From Bacillus sp. REN16 (lineage in GTDB: Bacteria > Bacillota > Bacilli > Bacillales > Bacillaceae_L): 64,000 bases of DNA. Positions 43,213-51,463 of this stretch are shown here, piece after piece. Where the stretch lies: the NCBI RefSeq assembly GCF_020731355.1, contig NZ_JAJFZK010000012.1, positions 1-64,000 on the forward strand, written 5' to 3'. The notes under the pieces are model-generated. The model did no database searches. It saw only the letters and a list, made by a program, of their open reading frames with translations, and was not told the DNA's origin. Within the stretch, counting starts at the first letter, position 1. Each line of letters begins with the position of its first letter. A program made the translations under genes and the position numbers.

Positions 43213-44631
43213 TCACATGGTGGCTGTTTGATCCTTTACTATTTCATAATTTTCACCGTATTTTGCACGTTTAATAAATTGACCCGCACCAATTTTTCCA
43301 ACAAATTGTTTATCACGGACAACAAATTCTCCTCTTGAAAGAACAGAGACGGGTTCACCGGTAAATTTCATACCTTCAAATGCACTGTAATCGACAGCCA
43401 TATGATGTGTTTCGGCCGAGATTGTTCGTTCTATATTAGGATCAAAAATCACAATATCTGCGTCTGCTCCGACCGCTATCGTTCCCTTCTTCGGATACAA
43501 GCCAAACAGCTTTGCAACTTTGGTAGATGTTAAGTCAACAAACTGATTCAATGTAATTCTTCCTTTTTTGACACCTTCTGAGAAAAGAACGGTTAAGCGA
43601 TCCTCAATCATTGGTCCTCCATTTGGAATTTTTGAAAAATCACCTGCTCCAAGCTCTTTTTGCCCTTTAAAATCAAATGAACATTGATCCGAACCAAAGG
43701 TTTGAAGCTGTCCTGTTCGGAGTGCATTCCATAATACATCTTGGTTCCATTTTTCACGCAATGGCGGTGACCAAACGTATTTAGCGCCTTCAAAATTTGG
43801 TTTTTCCAGATAAGATTGATCAAGTACTAAATATTGCGGACAGGTTTCTCCCCACACATCAAAGCCCTTTTCTCTTGCTTCCGTAATGGCTTTCACTGCA
43901 TCTGCACAAGTAACATGAACGACATATAGCTGTGAATTCGCAAGACCAGCAAAGGTCGCAGCCCTTTCCGTTGCCTCGCCTTCAATCTCTTGTGGCCGTG
44001 TTAAAGCATGATAGATGGGATCCGTATTTCCTTCACTTAGAGCCTTTTTCACAAGATAATCAATGACGTCTCCATTTTCTGCGTGAACCATAACGAGGGC
44101 ACCCAAATCTTTAGCCGCAACTAATGTTTTAAATAAAGTTTCATCATCTGCCTGAAGAACATATTTATAAGCCATAAATACCTTAAAGGATGTGATCCCT
44201 TCATTTTCAATCACAGTTGGAAGCTCATTTAATACAGCATCTGTTACTTCCCCAATTGATAGGTGAAATCCATAGTCAATCACTGCTTTGTCTTTCGATT
44301 TCCCATGCCATGTTTGAATAGCATCTTTTAGTGGCTCTCCTTTGTTGGATAAGCAAAAATCAATTACAGTTGTAGTTCCTCCAAAGGCAGCAGCAATTGT
44401 ACCGGTTTCAAAATCATCTTTTGTTACTGTACCCCCGAAAGGCATTTCTAGATGGGTATGGGGATCAATTCCGCCCGGAAAAACATAGCAACCTTTTGCA
44501 TCAACTACCTCTGCACCCTCAGTCGGAAGATTCAACCCGATTTGACTGATTACACCATTTTCCACAAGAATTTCTGCTTGAAACGTATCAGTTGCTGTCA
44601 CAATGATTCCATTTTTAATGATTTTCTTCAT
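43213..44631 (-). CDS. hydA: Dihydropyrimidinase (D-hydantoinase family)
   Basis: 472-aa cyclic amidohydrolase hydrolysing dihydrouracil or dihydrothymine to N-carbamoyl-beta-alanine or N-carbamoyl-beta-aminoisobutyrate. Metal motif PGGIDPHTHLEMPFGG, carboxylated Lys in SFKVFMAYK, His in MVHAENGD and VVHVTCADA, and TFGSDQCSFDFKGQKELG (Asp). ATG 44631 follows GGGGAGGG; the frame extends to 44655. Downstream of preA by 24 bp. Hydantoinase activity on other substrates is possible, but the neighbours point to pyrimidines. Confidence 0.93.
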   Translation of the reverse strand: MKKIIKNGIIVTATDTFQAEILVENGVISQIGLNLPTEGAEVVDAKGCYVFPGGIDPHTHLEMPFGGTVTKDDFETGTIAAAFGGTTTVIDFCLSNKGEPLKDAIQTWHGKSKDKAVIDYGFHLSIGEVTDAVLNELPTVIENEGITSFKVFMAYKYVLQADDETLFKTLVAAKDLGALVMVHAENGDVIDYLVKKALSEGNTDPIYHALTRPQEIEGEATERAATFAGLANSQLYVVHVTCADAVKAITEAREKGFDVWGETCPQYLVLDQSYLEKPNFEGAKYVWSPPLREKWNQDVLWNALRTGQLQTFGSDQCSFDFKGQKELGAGDFSKIPNGGPMIEDRLTVLFSEGVKKGRITLNQFVDLTSTKVAKLFGLYPKKGTIAVGADADIVIFDPNIERTISAETHHMAVDYSAFEGMKFTGEPVSVLSRGEFVVRDKQFVGKIGAGQFIKRAKYGENYEIVKDQTATM

Positions 44632-44655
44632 CTTAGCCCTCCCCAAGAAATACAT

Positions 44656-45939
44656 TTACTTTACTGAGTCTATCTTACAACTGGCTGCACCTAGTGCTGC
44701 CTGACGCTCATTCCAAGTCATTGGCGGTAACCCGCTTGGGATTTCAACCATATCAATTGCTCCATCAACCGGACATACGATTGAGCATAGGTTACAACCC
44801 ACACAGTCTTCCTCTCTAACCTTAAGGATGTTGTAGCCATTTCCGTCCTTAAGCATATCGATACATTGGTGTGAAGTATCTTCGCATGCAATATGGCATT
44901 TATTACAATTGATACAAACATCATTATTGATACGGGCAACGATTTTATAATTAAGGTCAAGGTCACCCCAGTCTGAATATTTAGGAACAGTCTTTCCAAC
45001 GATGTCCATGACAGAAGCAATCCCTTTTTGTTCTAGATAATGATCTAACCCTTCAATCATGTCCTCCACAATTCGAAAGCCATGATGCATGGCCGCTGTG
45101 CACACCTGTACCCCAGATGCACCCATCAGCATATATTCAACCGCATCCTGCCAGGTTGAAATTCCGCCAATGCCAGAAATCGGTATATTGATATGAGGAC
45201 TTCTTGCACATTCAGCAACCATATTTAACGCGATTGGTTTTACCGCAGGACCGCAATATCCGCCGTGTGCTCCCTTACCTCCTACATGCGGGATGGTATT
45301 CCACGTATCCAAATCTACGCCTGCTAAACTATTAATTGTATTAATCATGCTAATTGCATCAGCACCACCGCGAGTGGCAGCCTCTGCAGTAGCTGTGATA
45401 TCCGTAATATTAGGTGTTAGCTTTACGATGACTGGTGTTTGCGCTACTTCCTTTACCCAATAGGTTTGTTGTTCTACAAGTGAGGGCACCTGCCCAGATG
45501 CTGAACCCATCCCCCGTTCGGCCATTCCATGCGGACACCCAAAATTGAGCTCTAATCCATCCACGCCCACTTCTTCGACTCTTTTTACAATTTCATGCCA
45601 TTTTTCTTGTTTGGGCTCGACCATTAATGAAGCAATGATTGTATGGTTTGGAAAGAGCTTTTTAGTTTCTTTGATTTCTTTTAAGTTCACCTCTAGTGGA
45701 CGATCAGAGATTAATTCAATATTGTTAAAGCCGGCTACTCGTTGCCCATTAAAACTAACCGCACCAAATCGTGATGTTACATTTAAAATGGGGTCACCTA
45801 ATGTCTTCCACACCGCTCCACCCCATCCTGCATCAAATGCACGTTGAACTTGATAACCGGAGTTCGTTGGAGGAGCAGATGCTAACCAAAACGGATTAGG
45901 GGATTTTATACCTGCTAGATTAATTCGTAAATCCGCCAT
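44656..45939 (-). CDS. preA: Dihydropyrimidine dehydrogenase subunit PreA
   Basis: Catalytic flavoprotein subunit of NAD-dependent dihydropyrimidine dehydrogenase (with PreT). 427 aa: a DHOD-like FMN barrel (SPNPFWLASAPPTNSGYQV, LELNFGCPHGM with catalytic region, SGIGGISTWQDAVEYMLMGA) and a C-terminal two-cluster ferredoxin domain (CINCNKCHIACEDTSHQC, CVGCNLCSIVCPVDGAI). The catalytic Cys loop CPHGMAERGMG is intact. ATG 45939 follows AAGGAGG. Confidence 0.95.
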   Translation of the reverse strand: MADLRINLAGIKSPNPFWLASAPPTNSGYQVQRAFDAGWGGAVWKTLGDPILNVTSRFGAVSFNGQRVAGFNNIELISDRPLEVNLKEIKETKKLFPNHTIIASLMVEPKQEKWHEIVKRVEEVGVDGLELNFGCPHGMAERGMGSASGQVPSLVEQQTYWVKEVAQTPVIVKLTPNITDITATAEAATRGGADAISMINTINSLAGVDLDTWNTIPHVGGKGAHGGYCGPAVKPIALNMVAECARSPHINIPISGIGGISTWQDAVEYMLMGASGVQVCTAAMHHGFRIVEDMIEGLDHYLEQKGIASVMDIVGKTVPKYSDWGDLDLNYKIVARINNDVCINCNKCHIACEDTSHQCIDMLKDGNGYNILKVREEDCVGCNLCSIVCPVDGAIDMVEIPSGLPPMTWNERQAALGAASCKIDSVK

Positions 45940-45967
45940 TCATAAACCTCCTTTTACCTTATGATTT

Positions 45968-47338
45968 TTATGCAAATTCAGTAACTGCACCGAACATTGC
46001 CTTATGAATGGCATATGCCGCATCCTTGCCCTGCTGTGCAGCTGACACAACCATTGCTTCACCTTGCCCCTTTCCAAAAATCACATCACCACATGCGAAT
46101 ACTTTTTTATTGGATGTATGGAGAGTCTCGGGATCGATTTTTACGACGCCACCGTCATGTTTAAGGCCGAATTGTTCAATAAGTTCTGTATATCTGGTCT
46201 GTCCAATTGCTTTAATTACCGCATCGACCTCTAAAATGAACTCGGAGCCCTCAACTGGTACAGGTCGTCTTCTGCCATCTTCTCCAGCCTCACCAAGCTC
46301 CATTTTGATACATTCTATCGCTTTAACTCGACCTTGTTCGTCCCCAATAATTTTTTTAGGTGCTGTTAGCCATCTAAATTCGACCCCGTCCTGTTTGGCG
46401 AATTCATATTCGAAATCATACGCAGTCATTTCATCAATCGTTCTTCTATAAAGGATTTTTACATTTTCAGCCCCTAACCTGACTGAACAAGTAGCGCCAT
46501 CAATTGCTGTATTCCCTGCACCTATCACAACAACCCTTTTTCCTAAGAATCGGTCTGATATAGGCTTGGTTTTTGTTTCTCTTACAAAATCGATTGCATC
46601 ATATACTCCCTCTAAATTTTCTCCTTCAATACCAAGCGAAGGAACCTTTGACATTCCTATCGCTAGAATAACAGCATTGAAGTTTTCCAGAATTTCATCA
46701 ACTGAGATATCCTTTCCTACTCTAGTATTCGTTCGTATTTTTACATCTACACTTTCTACCTGCTTTACCTCCCAGAATGAAATTTCCTGCGGTAGTCTAA
46801 AAGAAACAATTCCATATGTGTTTAGGCCACCAGCCTTTTCTGCTGCTTCAAAAATAGTTACATCATAGCCGAGTAAACCTAGTTCCCGGGCAGCTGAAAG
46901 TCCAGCTGGGCCGCCTCCAATAATGGCAACTGTTTTTCCATTCTTCTTCCCCGGTTCAAAAAGCACCTGTTCATTGCGAATTGCCCAGTCTGTTGCATAT
47001 CTTTGTAAATTACCTATCATAATTGGCCTTGTAGAATGATTTAAGACACAAGCCCCCTCGCAAAGTTCCTCTGTTGGGCAAACGCGGGCACAGCTTGCTC
47101 CGATGGGGTTGGACGTCATAATGGTTTTTGCTGATCCTTTTAGGTTTCCAGAAGCAATCTTTTTGATAAAAGCAGGAATGTCAATTCCGGTAGGGCATGC
47201 AGTTATACAGGGGGCATCATAGCAATAAAGGCAGCGATTGGATTCTTCAATAGCTTCTCGGTTGGTTAGTGCAGGGTTCACTTCAGTGAAGTTCATTTTT
47301 AAATCCTGATATGAAATTCTTGTGTTTGAATGACTCAT
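45968..47338 (-). CDS. preT: Dihydropyrimidine dehydrogenase subunit PreT
   Basis: FAD/NAD(P) and Fe-S subunit transferring electrons to PreA; resembles glutamate synthase small subunit. 456 aa. N-terminal Cys clusters CLYCYDAPCITACPTGIDIP and CARVCPTEELCEGACV, then FAD motif VAIIGGGPAGLSAARELG and NAD motif VVVIGAGNTAIDGATCS, ending with ACGDVIFGKGQGEAMV. ATG 47338 follows AAGGAGG. First gene of the operon preT-preA-hydA-permease-70aa ORF. Confidence 0.95.
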   Translation of the reverse strand: MSHSNTRISYQDLKMNFTEVNPALTNREAIEESNRCLYCYDAPCITACPTGIDIPAFIKKIASGNLKGSAKTIMTSNPIGASCARVCPTEELCEGACVLNHSTRPIMIGNLQRYATDWAIRNEQVLFEPGKKNGKTVAIIGGGPAGLSAARELGLLGYDVTIFEAAEKAGGLNTYGIVSFRLPQEISFWEVKQVESVDVKIRTNTRVGKDISVDEILENFNAVILAIGMSKVPSLGIEGENLEGVYDAIDFVRETKTKPISDRFLGKRVVVIGAGNTAIDGATCSVRLGAENVKILYRRTIDEMTAYDFEYEFAKQDGVEFRWLTAPKKIIGDEQGRVKAIECIKMELGEAGEDGRRRPVPVEGSEFILEVDAVIKAIGQTRYTELIEQFGLKHDGGVVKIDPETLHTSNKKVFACGDVIFGKGQGEAMVVSAAQQGKDAAYAIHKAMFGAVTEFA

Positions 47339-47367
47339 AGATTTACCTCCTTCTTATAGTAAAAATC

Positions 47368-47392
47368 GCAAATTATATTGCCATTCATTTGC
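47368..47392 (-). promoter_or_regulatory. preT core promoter with dyad
   Basis: Minus-strand TATAAT (47372-47377) is a perfect -10 but no -35 hexamer is found at proper spacing. GCAAAT/ATTTGC (47368-47373 and 47387-47392) forms a dyad across it. The missing -35 suggests an activator-dependent promoter. Confidence 0.55.
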
Positions 47393-47411
47393 AATTTTTT
47401 AAACTCACAGA

Positions 47412-47425
47412 TAGAAAGCGTTTTC
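47412..47425 (-). promoter_or_regulatory. Candidate cre site upstream of preT
   Basis: AGAAAGCGTTTTCA matches TGWAAGCGNTTWCA at 13 of 14 positions (first base differs). Suggests CcpA control of the pyrimidine operon. Confidence 0.65.
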
Positions 47426-47430
47426 AAATC

Positions 47431-47488
47431 TATTCATGTTTTACTGCTATTTATTGCCAAAACATGAATTATTGTCCCAAAAGTATGA
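47431..47488 (-). promoter_or_regulatory. Tandem direct repeat and inverted repeat upstream of preT
   Basis: On the plus strand TTATTG-CCAAAA-C-ATGAA (47450-47467) is directly followed by TTATTG-TC-CCAAAA-GT-ATGAA (47468-47488). An 11-bp inverted repeat ATTCATGTTTT (47431-47441) / AAAACATGAAT (47458-47468) overlaps the first copy. Likely activator sites, possibly for the PucR-family protein. Confidence 0.6.
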
Positions 47489-47571
47489 ACTTTGTGTCTA
47501 TTTTACTTTTTTTAGAGATTGATTGCATTATACAGAGTGTTAAAAGATATATGCTGTGAACCACTCATAAT

Positions 47572-47632
47572 GTAAAAAAAGAGCGATAGAGTTTGAACCA
47601 CATACACTGTGGTTTCAAAATCTACGCTCTTC
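47572..47632 (-). terminator. Terminator of mnmH
   Basis: Long imperfect hairpin with GAGCG/CGCTC ends and GAACCACA/TGTGGTTC-like inner arms, followed on the minus strand by seven T. Confidence 0.8.
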
Positions 47633-47637
47633 TAAAG

Positions 47638-48693
47638 TTATCTTATTGAGGCCATTGTTCCGGTAATAAATTCTTCGATTAATTGTGTGGCTTCTTCGGC
47701 ATTTTTCACATGTAAAACTGTGCTTCGGTCCTCTGATATTTGTTCAGCCGTATGGTGATACCTCGGGTCATAATAATATTCCAATAGTAATTTTATGGCA
47801 GAATTATAATCACCTGTCTCAAGATCTTTTTCAATCTGTGTTGCAATTGGTGTATGAATTCTTCTTTTGATTCGTTGAAAAGCAGACATACATTCATTCG
47901 GAAATTCCCATGGGCGATAATCCTCTAAAATGTTTAATACCCGCTCTTCCATTGGCAGGTCAACAAAAATATGATATCCCTGTTCTTTTATTTTTAGTAA
48001 AAACTCTGGTAAAGTCACTCTGCCAACCCGTTTGCTTTCGGCCTCCAGCAGCACATATGAAGATTGCTTTAACTCAAGTGCCCGCTCCACAAACATTAAA
48101 TCAAATACTTTTTGATTGTGGGGCTTTTTACCAATCATTCCAAACACCGATCCACGGTGGTTTGCCATGCCTTCTAAATCAATAACAGGATAGCCCTTTT
48201 CTTGAAGTTCAGTTAAAATTTTTGTTTTTCCCGAGCCTGTATATCCATTTATCACAATGGACTTAGGCTTGAATTCTTCCGCAAGTTCTTCTAATTTTTC
48301 AACTACCCAGGACCTATACCCGCGAATTCCTCCGATTAAACGTTTTGCGTTGATTCCCATTAAATCAATGAGGGTTGCAGATGTTTTACTTCGCATTCCT
48401 CCGCGCCAGCAGTAAACAACCTTTTCCTCCTCTGGGAGTTTCGCAAACTCTTTGATAAAGTCCGGAAGCTTAGCCGATACAATTTCAAGCCCTTTATCCT
48501 TTGCTGCATCTGGGCTGACTTGCTTATAAACCGTGCCAATTTCTGCTCGTTCTTCATCCGTAAAAATCGGAATGTTCACACTGCCAGGTATATTGGATTC
48601 GGCAAATTCAGAAGGTGAGCGCACATCAACAATTGCAAGTGGCTTTTCTTTCCGCAATTCCCGTAAATCATCAACTGATATATCTTGAAACAT
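47638..48693 (-). CDS. mnmH: tRNA 2-selenouridine synthase MnmH (SelU/YbbB)
   Basis: 351 aa. N-terminal rhodanese domain with active Cys in VVYCWRGGMRSKTSATLI and a C-terminal P-loop domain with VINGYTGSGKTKIL. It geranylates and selenates 2-thiouridine in tRNA using selenophosphate. The intact Cys indicates a functional enzyme, but the selenophosphate synthase gene selD is not in the window. Start ATG 48693. Transcribed on the minus strand toward the pyrimidine operon with its own terminator; no functional link to that operon is apparent. Confidence 0.92.
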   Translation of the reverse strand: MFQDISVDDLRELRKEKPLAIVDVRSPSEFAESNIPGSVNIPIFTDEERAEIGTVYKQVSPDAAKDKGLEIVSAKLPDFIKEFAKLPEEEKVVYCWRGGMRSKTSATLIDLMGINAKRLIGGIRGYRSWVVEKLEELAEEFKPKSIVINGYTGSGKTKILTELQEKGYPVIDLEGMANHRGSVFGMIGKKPHNQKVFDLMFVERALELKQSSYVLLEAESKRVGRVTLPEFLLKIKEQGYHIFVDLPMEERVLNILEDYRPWEFPNECMSAFQRIKRRIHTPIATQIEKDLETGDYNSAIKLLLEYYYDPRYHHTAEQISEDRSTVLHVKNAEEATQLIEEFITGTMASIR

Positions 48694-48849
48694 CTATTTT
48701 CTTCCCTTCAAAAGCGTCTATTTACACTATGTCCACATTGCTCTAACTCTATTATAAAACAGAAAAACTCATATCGCACAAAATATACAATTGCAACAGT
48801 CTTCTGAAATGATAAAATTAAATGTAACAAAGATCTCGGAGGTTATTTT

Positions 48850-49962
48850 TTGCTAATACCATCACTTGCCAGAAAAATTATTAAAGAAGTCCGCAGATTA
48901 ATTGATGAGGATATTATTATTGTCGATGTCTCGGGAATGATTATTGCAAGCACTGATATGAGTCGAATTGGAAGCTTTCACGAAGGTGCACTCCTTTCAA
49001 GCCGTGACAAAAAGAAAATGATAATCACTAAGAATATGGAAAATGACCTTAAAGGTGTAAAAGCAGGCATCAATTTACCGATTGTCTATAAGGATAAGGT
49101 TGTTGGTGTAATTGGGATAACTGGGAATCCCGAAAAGGTTTCCGCATATGGAGAGCTTTTGAAAAAAATGACGGAGCTGTTAATTCAAGAAAGCTACTAC
49201 GCTGAGCAAATGGAATTGGAGTCTCGTGCCATCGAAAACTTTGTTTTTGATTGGCTTCAATTAGGGGATGAATTAAATGAATTTTATAGGCGCGCAGAGC
49301 ATCTAGGAATCGATGTTGAAGTGGATCGTCACGTAGTAATAGGATTTATTAAAAGTGAGAAAGAAATTCAGCTTCAGGACATATCCAAACGGATAAAACA
49401 ACATTCATTTTTAAAATTAAATGATATTTTTGTAAGATGGGGAAATGAACGGTTCCTCCTTCTTTTAGCTGACCGCTCAAAGGAACAAATAAAAACCCTT
49501 CTACAAAAATTAAAAAGGGAATTAGATCATCATTTTTCTGTGCAAATTTCGTTTGGAATAGGAAGTAATGATTTTGGATATTTCCTTAAACAGTCTTATG
49601 ATGAAGCCGACCGGGCTCTTCAAATTGCTAAAAAAAATTCCTCTATTGTCTTTGATGATGAATTAAAATTGGAGATGCTTGTTCATGAAATAAGCGGCAA
49701 AGTGCAAGCTGAATTTGCGAAACGTACGGTTATAACACTTCTGAATGATCCCGAATTAGTAAAGACCTTACTTGAATATATTAAACAAAATCAGTCAATT
49801 AAAGAAACAGCTGAGTCACTTCATATCCATGTTAATACCCTTTCCTACCGTTTTAATAAAATCGAAGAGAAAACCGGTCTCCATCCAAAAAGCTTTGTTG
49901 ATTTAACAACATTATATCTCGGTCTCTTATTTTTAGATCAATCTATAAAATTTTCCAGATAA
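48850..49962 (+). CDS. ysfB: CdaR-family transcriptional regulator (YsfB-like)
   Basis: 370 aa. N-terminal sugar-diacid recognition domain (PSLARKIIKEVRRLIDEDII, VSGMIIASTDMSRIGSFHEGA, GVIGITGNPEKVSAYGELL), a GGDEF-like middle, and C-terminal HTH_30 (IKETAESLHIHVNTLSYRFN, KIEEKTG). Start TTG 48850 behind GGAGG. It precedes glcD and glcF as ysfB does in B. subtilis, so it likely senses glycolate, glycerate or a related hydroxy acid and activates the oxidase genes. Confidence 0.87.
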   Translation: MLIPSLARKIIKEVRRLIDEDIIIVDVSGMIIASTDMSRIGSFHEGALLSSRDKKKMIITKNMENDLKGVKAGINLPIVYKDKVVGVIGITGNPEKVSAYGELLKKMTELLIQESYYAEQMELESRAIENFVFDWLQLGDELNEFYRRAEHLGIDVEVDRHVVIGFIKSEKEIQLQDISKRIKQHSFLKLNDIFVRWGNERFLLLLADRSKEQIKTLLQKLKRELDHHFSVQISFGIGSNDFGYFLKQSYDEADRALQIAKKNSSIVFDDELKLEMLVHEISGKVQAEFAKRTVITLLNDPELVKTLLEYIKQNQSIKETAESLHIHVNTLSYRFNKIEEKTGLHPKSFVDLTTLYLGLLFLDQSIKFSR

Positions 49963-49990
49963 AAATATAAATATTTGTAGGTTTCTACAT

Positions 49991-50014
49991 AGCGGATTTT
50001 TCCGCTTTTTTTTA
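49991..50014 (+). terminator. Hairpin between ysfB and glcD
   Basis: AGCGGA / TCCGCT (49991-49996 and 50001-50006) followed by eight T, a canonical terminator only about 40 bp before glcD. A short dyad TGTAG/CTACA (49978-49990) precedes it. Confidence 0.8.
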
Positions 50015-50050
50015 TGCTTAATAGTAAGAAGATTTTTTGGAGGCGTTCAC

Positions 50051-51463
50051 ATGATTGAGGCAAATGTAAAACATCAATTATTAAAAATTGTTGGTCCTGA
50101 AAACTATGATGACTCAAATACTGGACGACTTGTGTATTCGTACGATGCGACCCCTCAGTTCCAGTCGATGCCCGATGCGATGGTTGCTCCTCGAAACAAA
50201 GAGGAAATTTCAGAAATCGTTAAAGTTTGCAACGAATACAAAATTCCTATTGTTCCCCGCGGTTCTGGAACAAATCTTTGTGCGGGCACTTGCCCAACCG
50301 AGGGTGGAGTTGTCCTTTTATTTAAACATTTAAATCAGATTTTGGAAATTGATGAAGAAAATTTAACAATTACGGTCCAGCCTGGTGTGATTACTCAAGA
50401 AATAACAAATGCGGTGGAAGCAAAGGGGTTATTTTATCCTCCAGACCCTGGTTCCATGAAAATCTCAACAATTGGCGGCAATATTAATGAAAATTCCGGT
50501 GGATTACGTGGGCTAAAATATGGTGTCACACGGGATTATGTAATGGGGCTTGAGGTTATTTTAGCGAATGGAGAAATCATTAAAACCGGAGGCAAACTTG
50601 CGAAGGATGTGGCTGGATATGACCTGACGCGGCTTTTGGTCGGCTCGGAGGGTACACTTGGCATCATTACCGAAGCAACCCTTAAGCTGATACCAATGCC
50701 TGAAACGAAGGAAACAATTCTTGCCCTATATGAAGATTTGGAGGCCGCTGCCAAAACAGTTTCAAAGATCATCGCCAATAAAATCATTCCGATTACACTT
50801 GAATTCCTTGATCAGCCAACTCTTGAAGCAGTCGAGGCATTTGCACAAATTGGCCTTCCTACCGACGCTAAAGCGGTTCTTCTGATTGAACAGGATGGTC
50901 CGTCAGAAATTGTAAAACGAGACATTGAGAGAATCATAGAAATTTGTACAGAAGAAAATGCTGTCTCGGTAAAATCAGCTGAATCTGAAGAAGAAGCAGA
51001 AGCCTTACGGACAGCAAGAAGGGCTGCATTATCAGCCCTTGCCAGGTTAAAACCAACAACTATTTTAGAGGATGCCACGGTACCTCGTTCTGAAATTGCC
51101 AAAATGGTAAAAGCGATTGGCGAAATTGCGAGAAAGTATGACCTGAATATATGTACTTTTGGCCATGCTGGGGATGGTAATCTGCATCCGACCTGCCTCA
51201 CAGATGCTAGAGACCGGGATGAAATTGAGCGAGTTGAAAAAGCATTTGAAGAAATTTTTGAAAAAGCGATTGAGCTGGGTGGAACAATCACAGGCGAACA
51301 TGGCGTAGGTGTGATGAAAGCACCTTATCTAGAAATGAAGCTGGGTGCCGCAGGGATTGCTGCGATGAAAGCCATTAAAACGGGACTTGATCCTAATAAC
51401 ATAATGAATCCAGGTAAGATATTTGCGAAGGAATCAAGAAAACGCGTGGTGGTATCAAAATGA
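50051..51463 (+). CDS. ysfC: FAD-linked glycolate/2-hydroxyacid oxidase subunit GlcD-like
   Basis: 470 aa of the vanillyl-alcohol-oxidase fold. FAD-binding signature VPRGSGTNLCAGTCPTEGGV, GGNINENSGGLRGLKYGVTRDYV, VGSEGTLGIITEATLKLIP, and the C-terminal GHAGDGNLHPTC and ITGEHGVGVMK motifs are all present. Oxidises glycolate or D-lactate-like hydroxy acids. Followed by the Fe-S subunit with 4-bp overlap. There is no GlcE subunit, as in B. subtilis ysfCD. Confidence 0.92.
   Translation: MIEANVKHQLLKIVGPENYDDSNTGRLVYSYDATPQFQSMPDAMVAPRNKEEISEIVKVCNEYKIPIVPRGSGTNLCAGTCPTEGGVVLLFKHLNQILEIDEENLTITVQPGVITQEITNAVEAKGLFYPPDPGSMKISTIGGNINENSGGLRGLKYGVTRDYVMGLEVILANGEIIKTGGKLAKDVAGYDLTRLLVGSEGTLGIITEATLKLIPMPETKETILALYEDLEAAAKTVSKIIANKIIPITLEFLDQPTLEAVEAFAQIGLPTDAKAVLLIEQDGPSEIVKRDIERIIEICTEENAVSVKSAESEEEAEALRTARRAALSALARLKPTTILEDATVPRSEIAKMVKAIGEIARKYDLNICTFGHAGDGNLHPTCLTDARDRDEIERVEKAFEEIFEKAIELGGTITGEHGVGVMKAPYLEMKLGAAGIAAMKAIKTGLDPNNIMNPGKIFAKESRKRVVVSK

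Noticed and set aside
33987-44631. Hydantoin utilisation cluster
   Set aside because: PreT/PreA, MmsA and the beta-alanine-type aminotransferase point to pyrimidine reduction; no hydantoin racemase is present. It remains a possible side activity.
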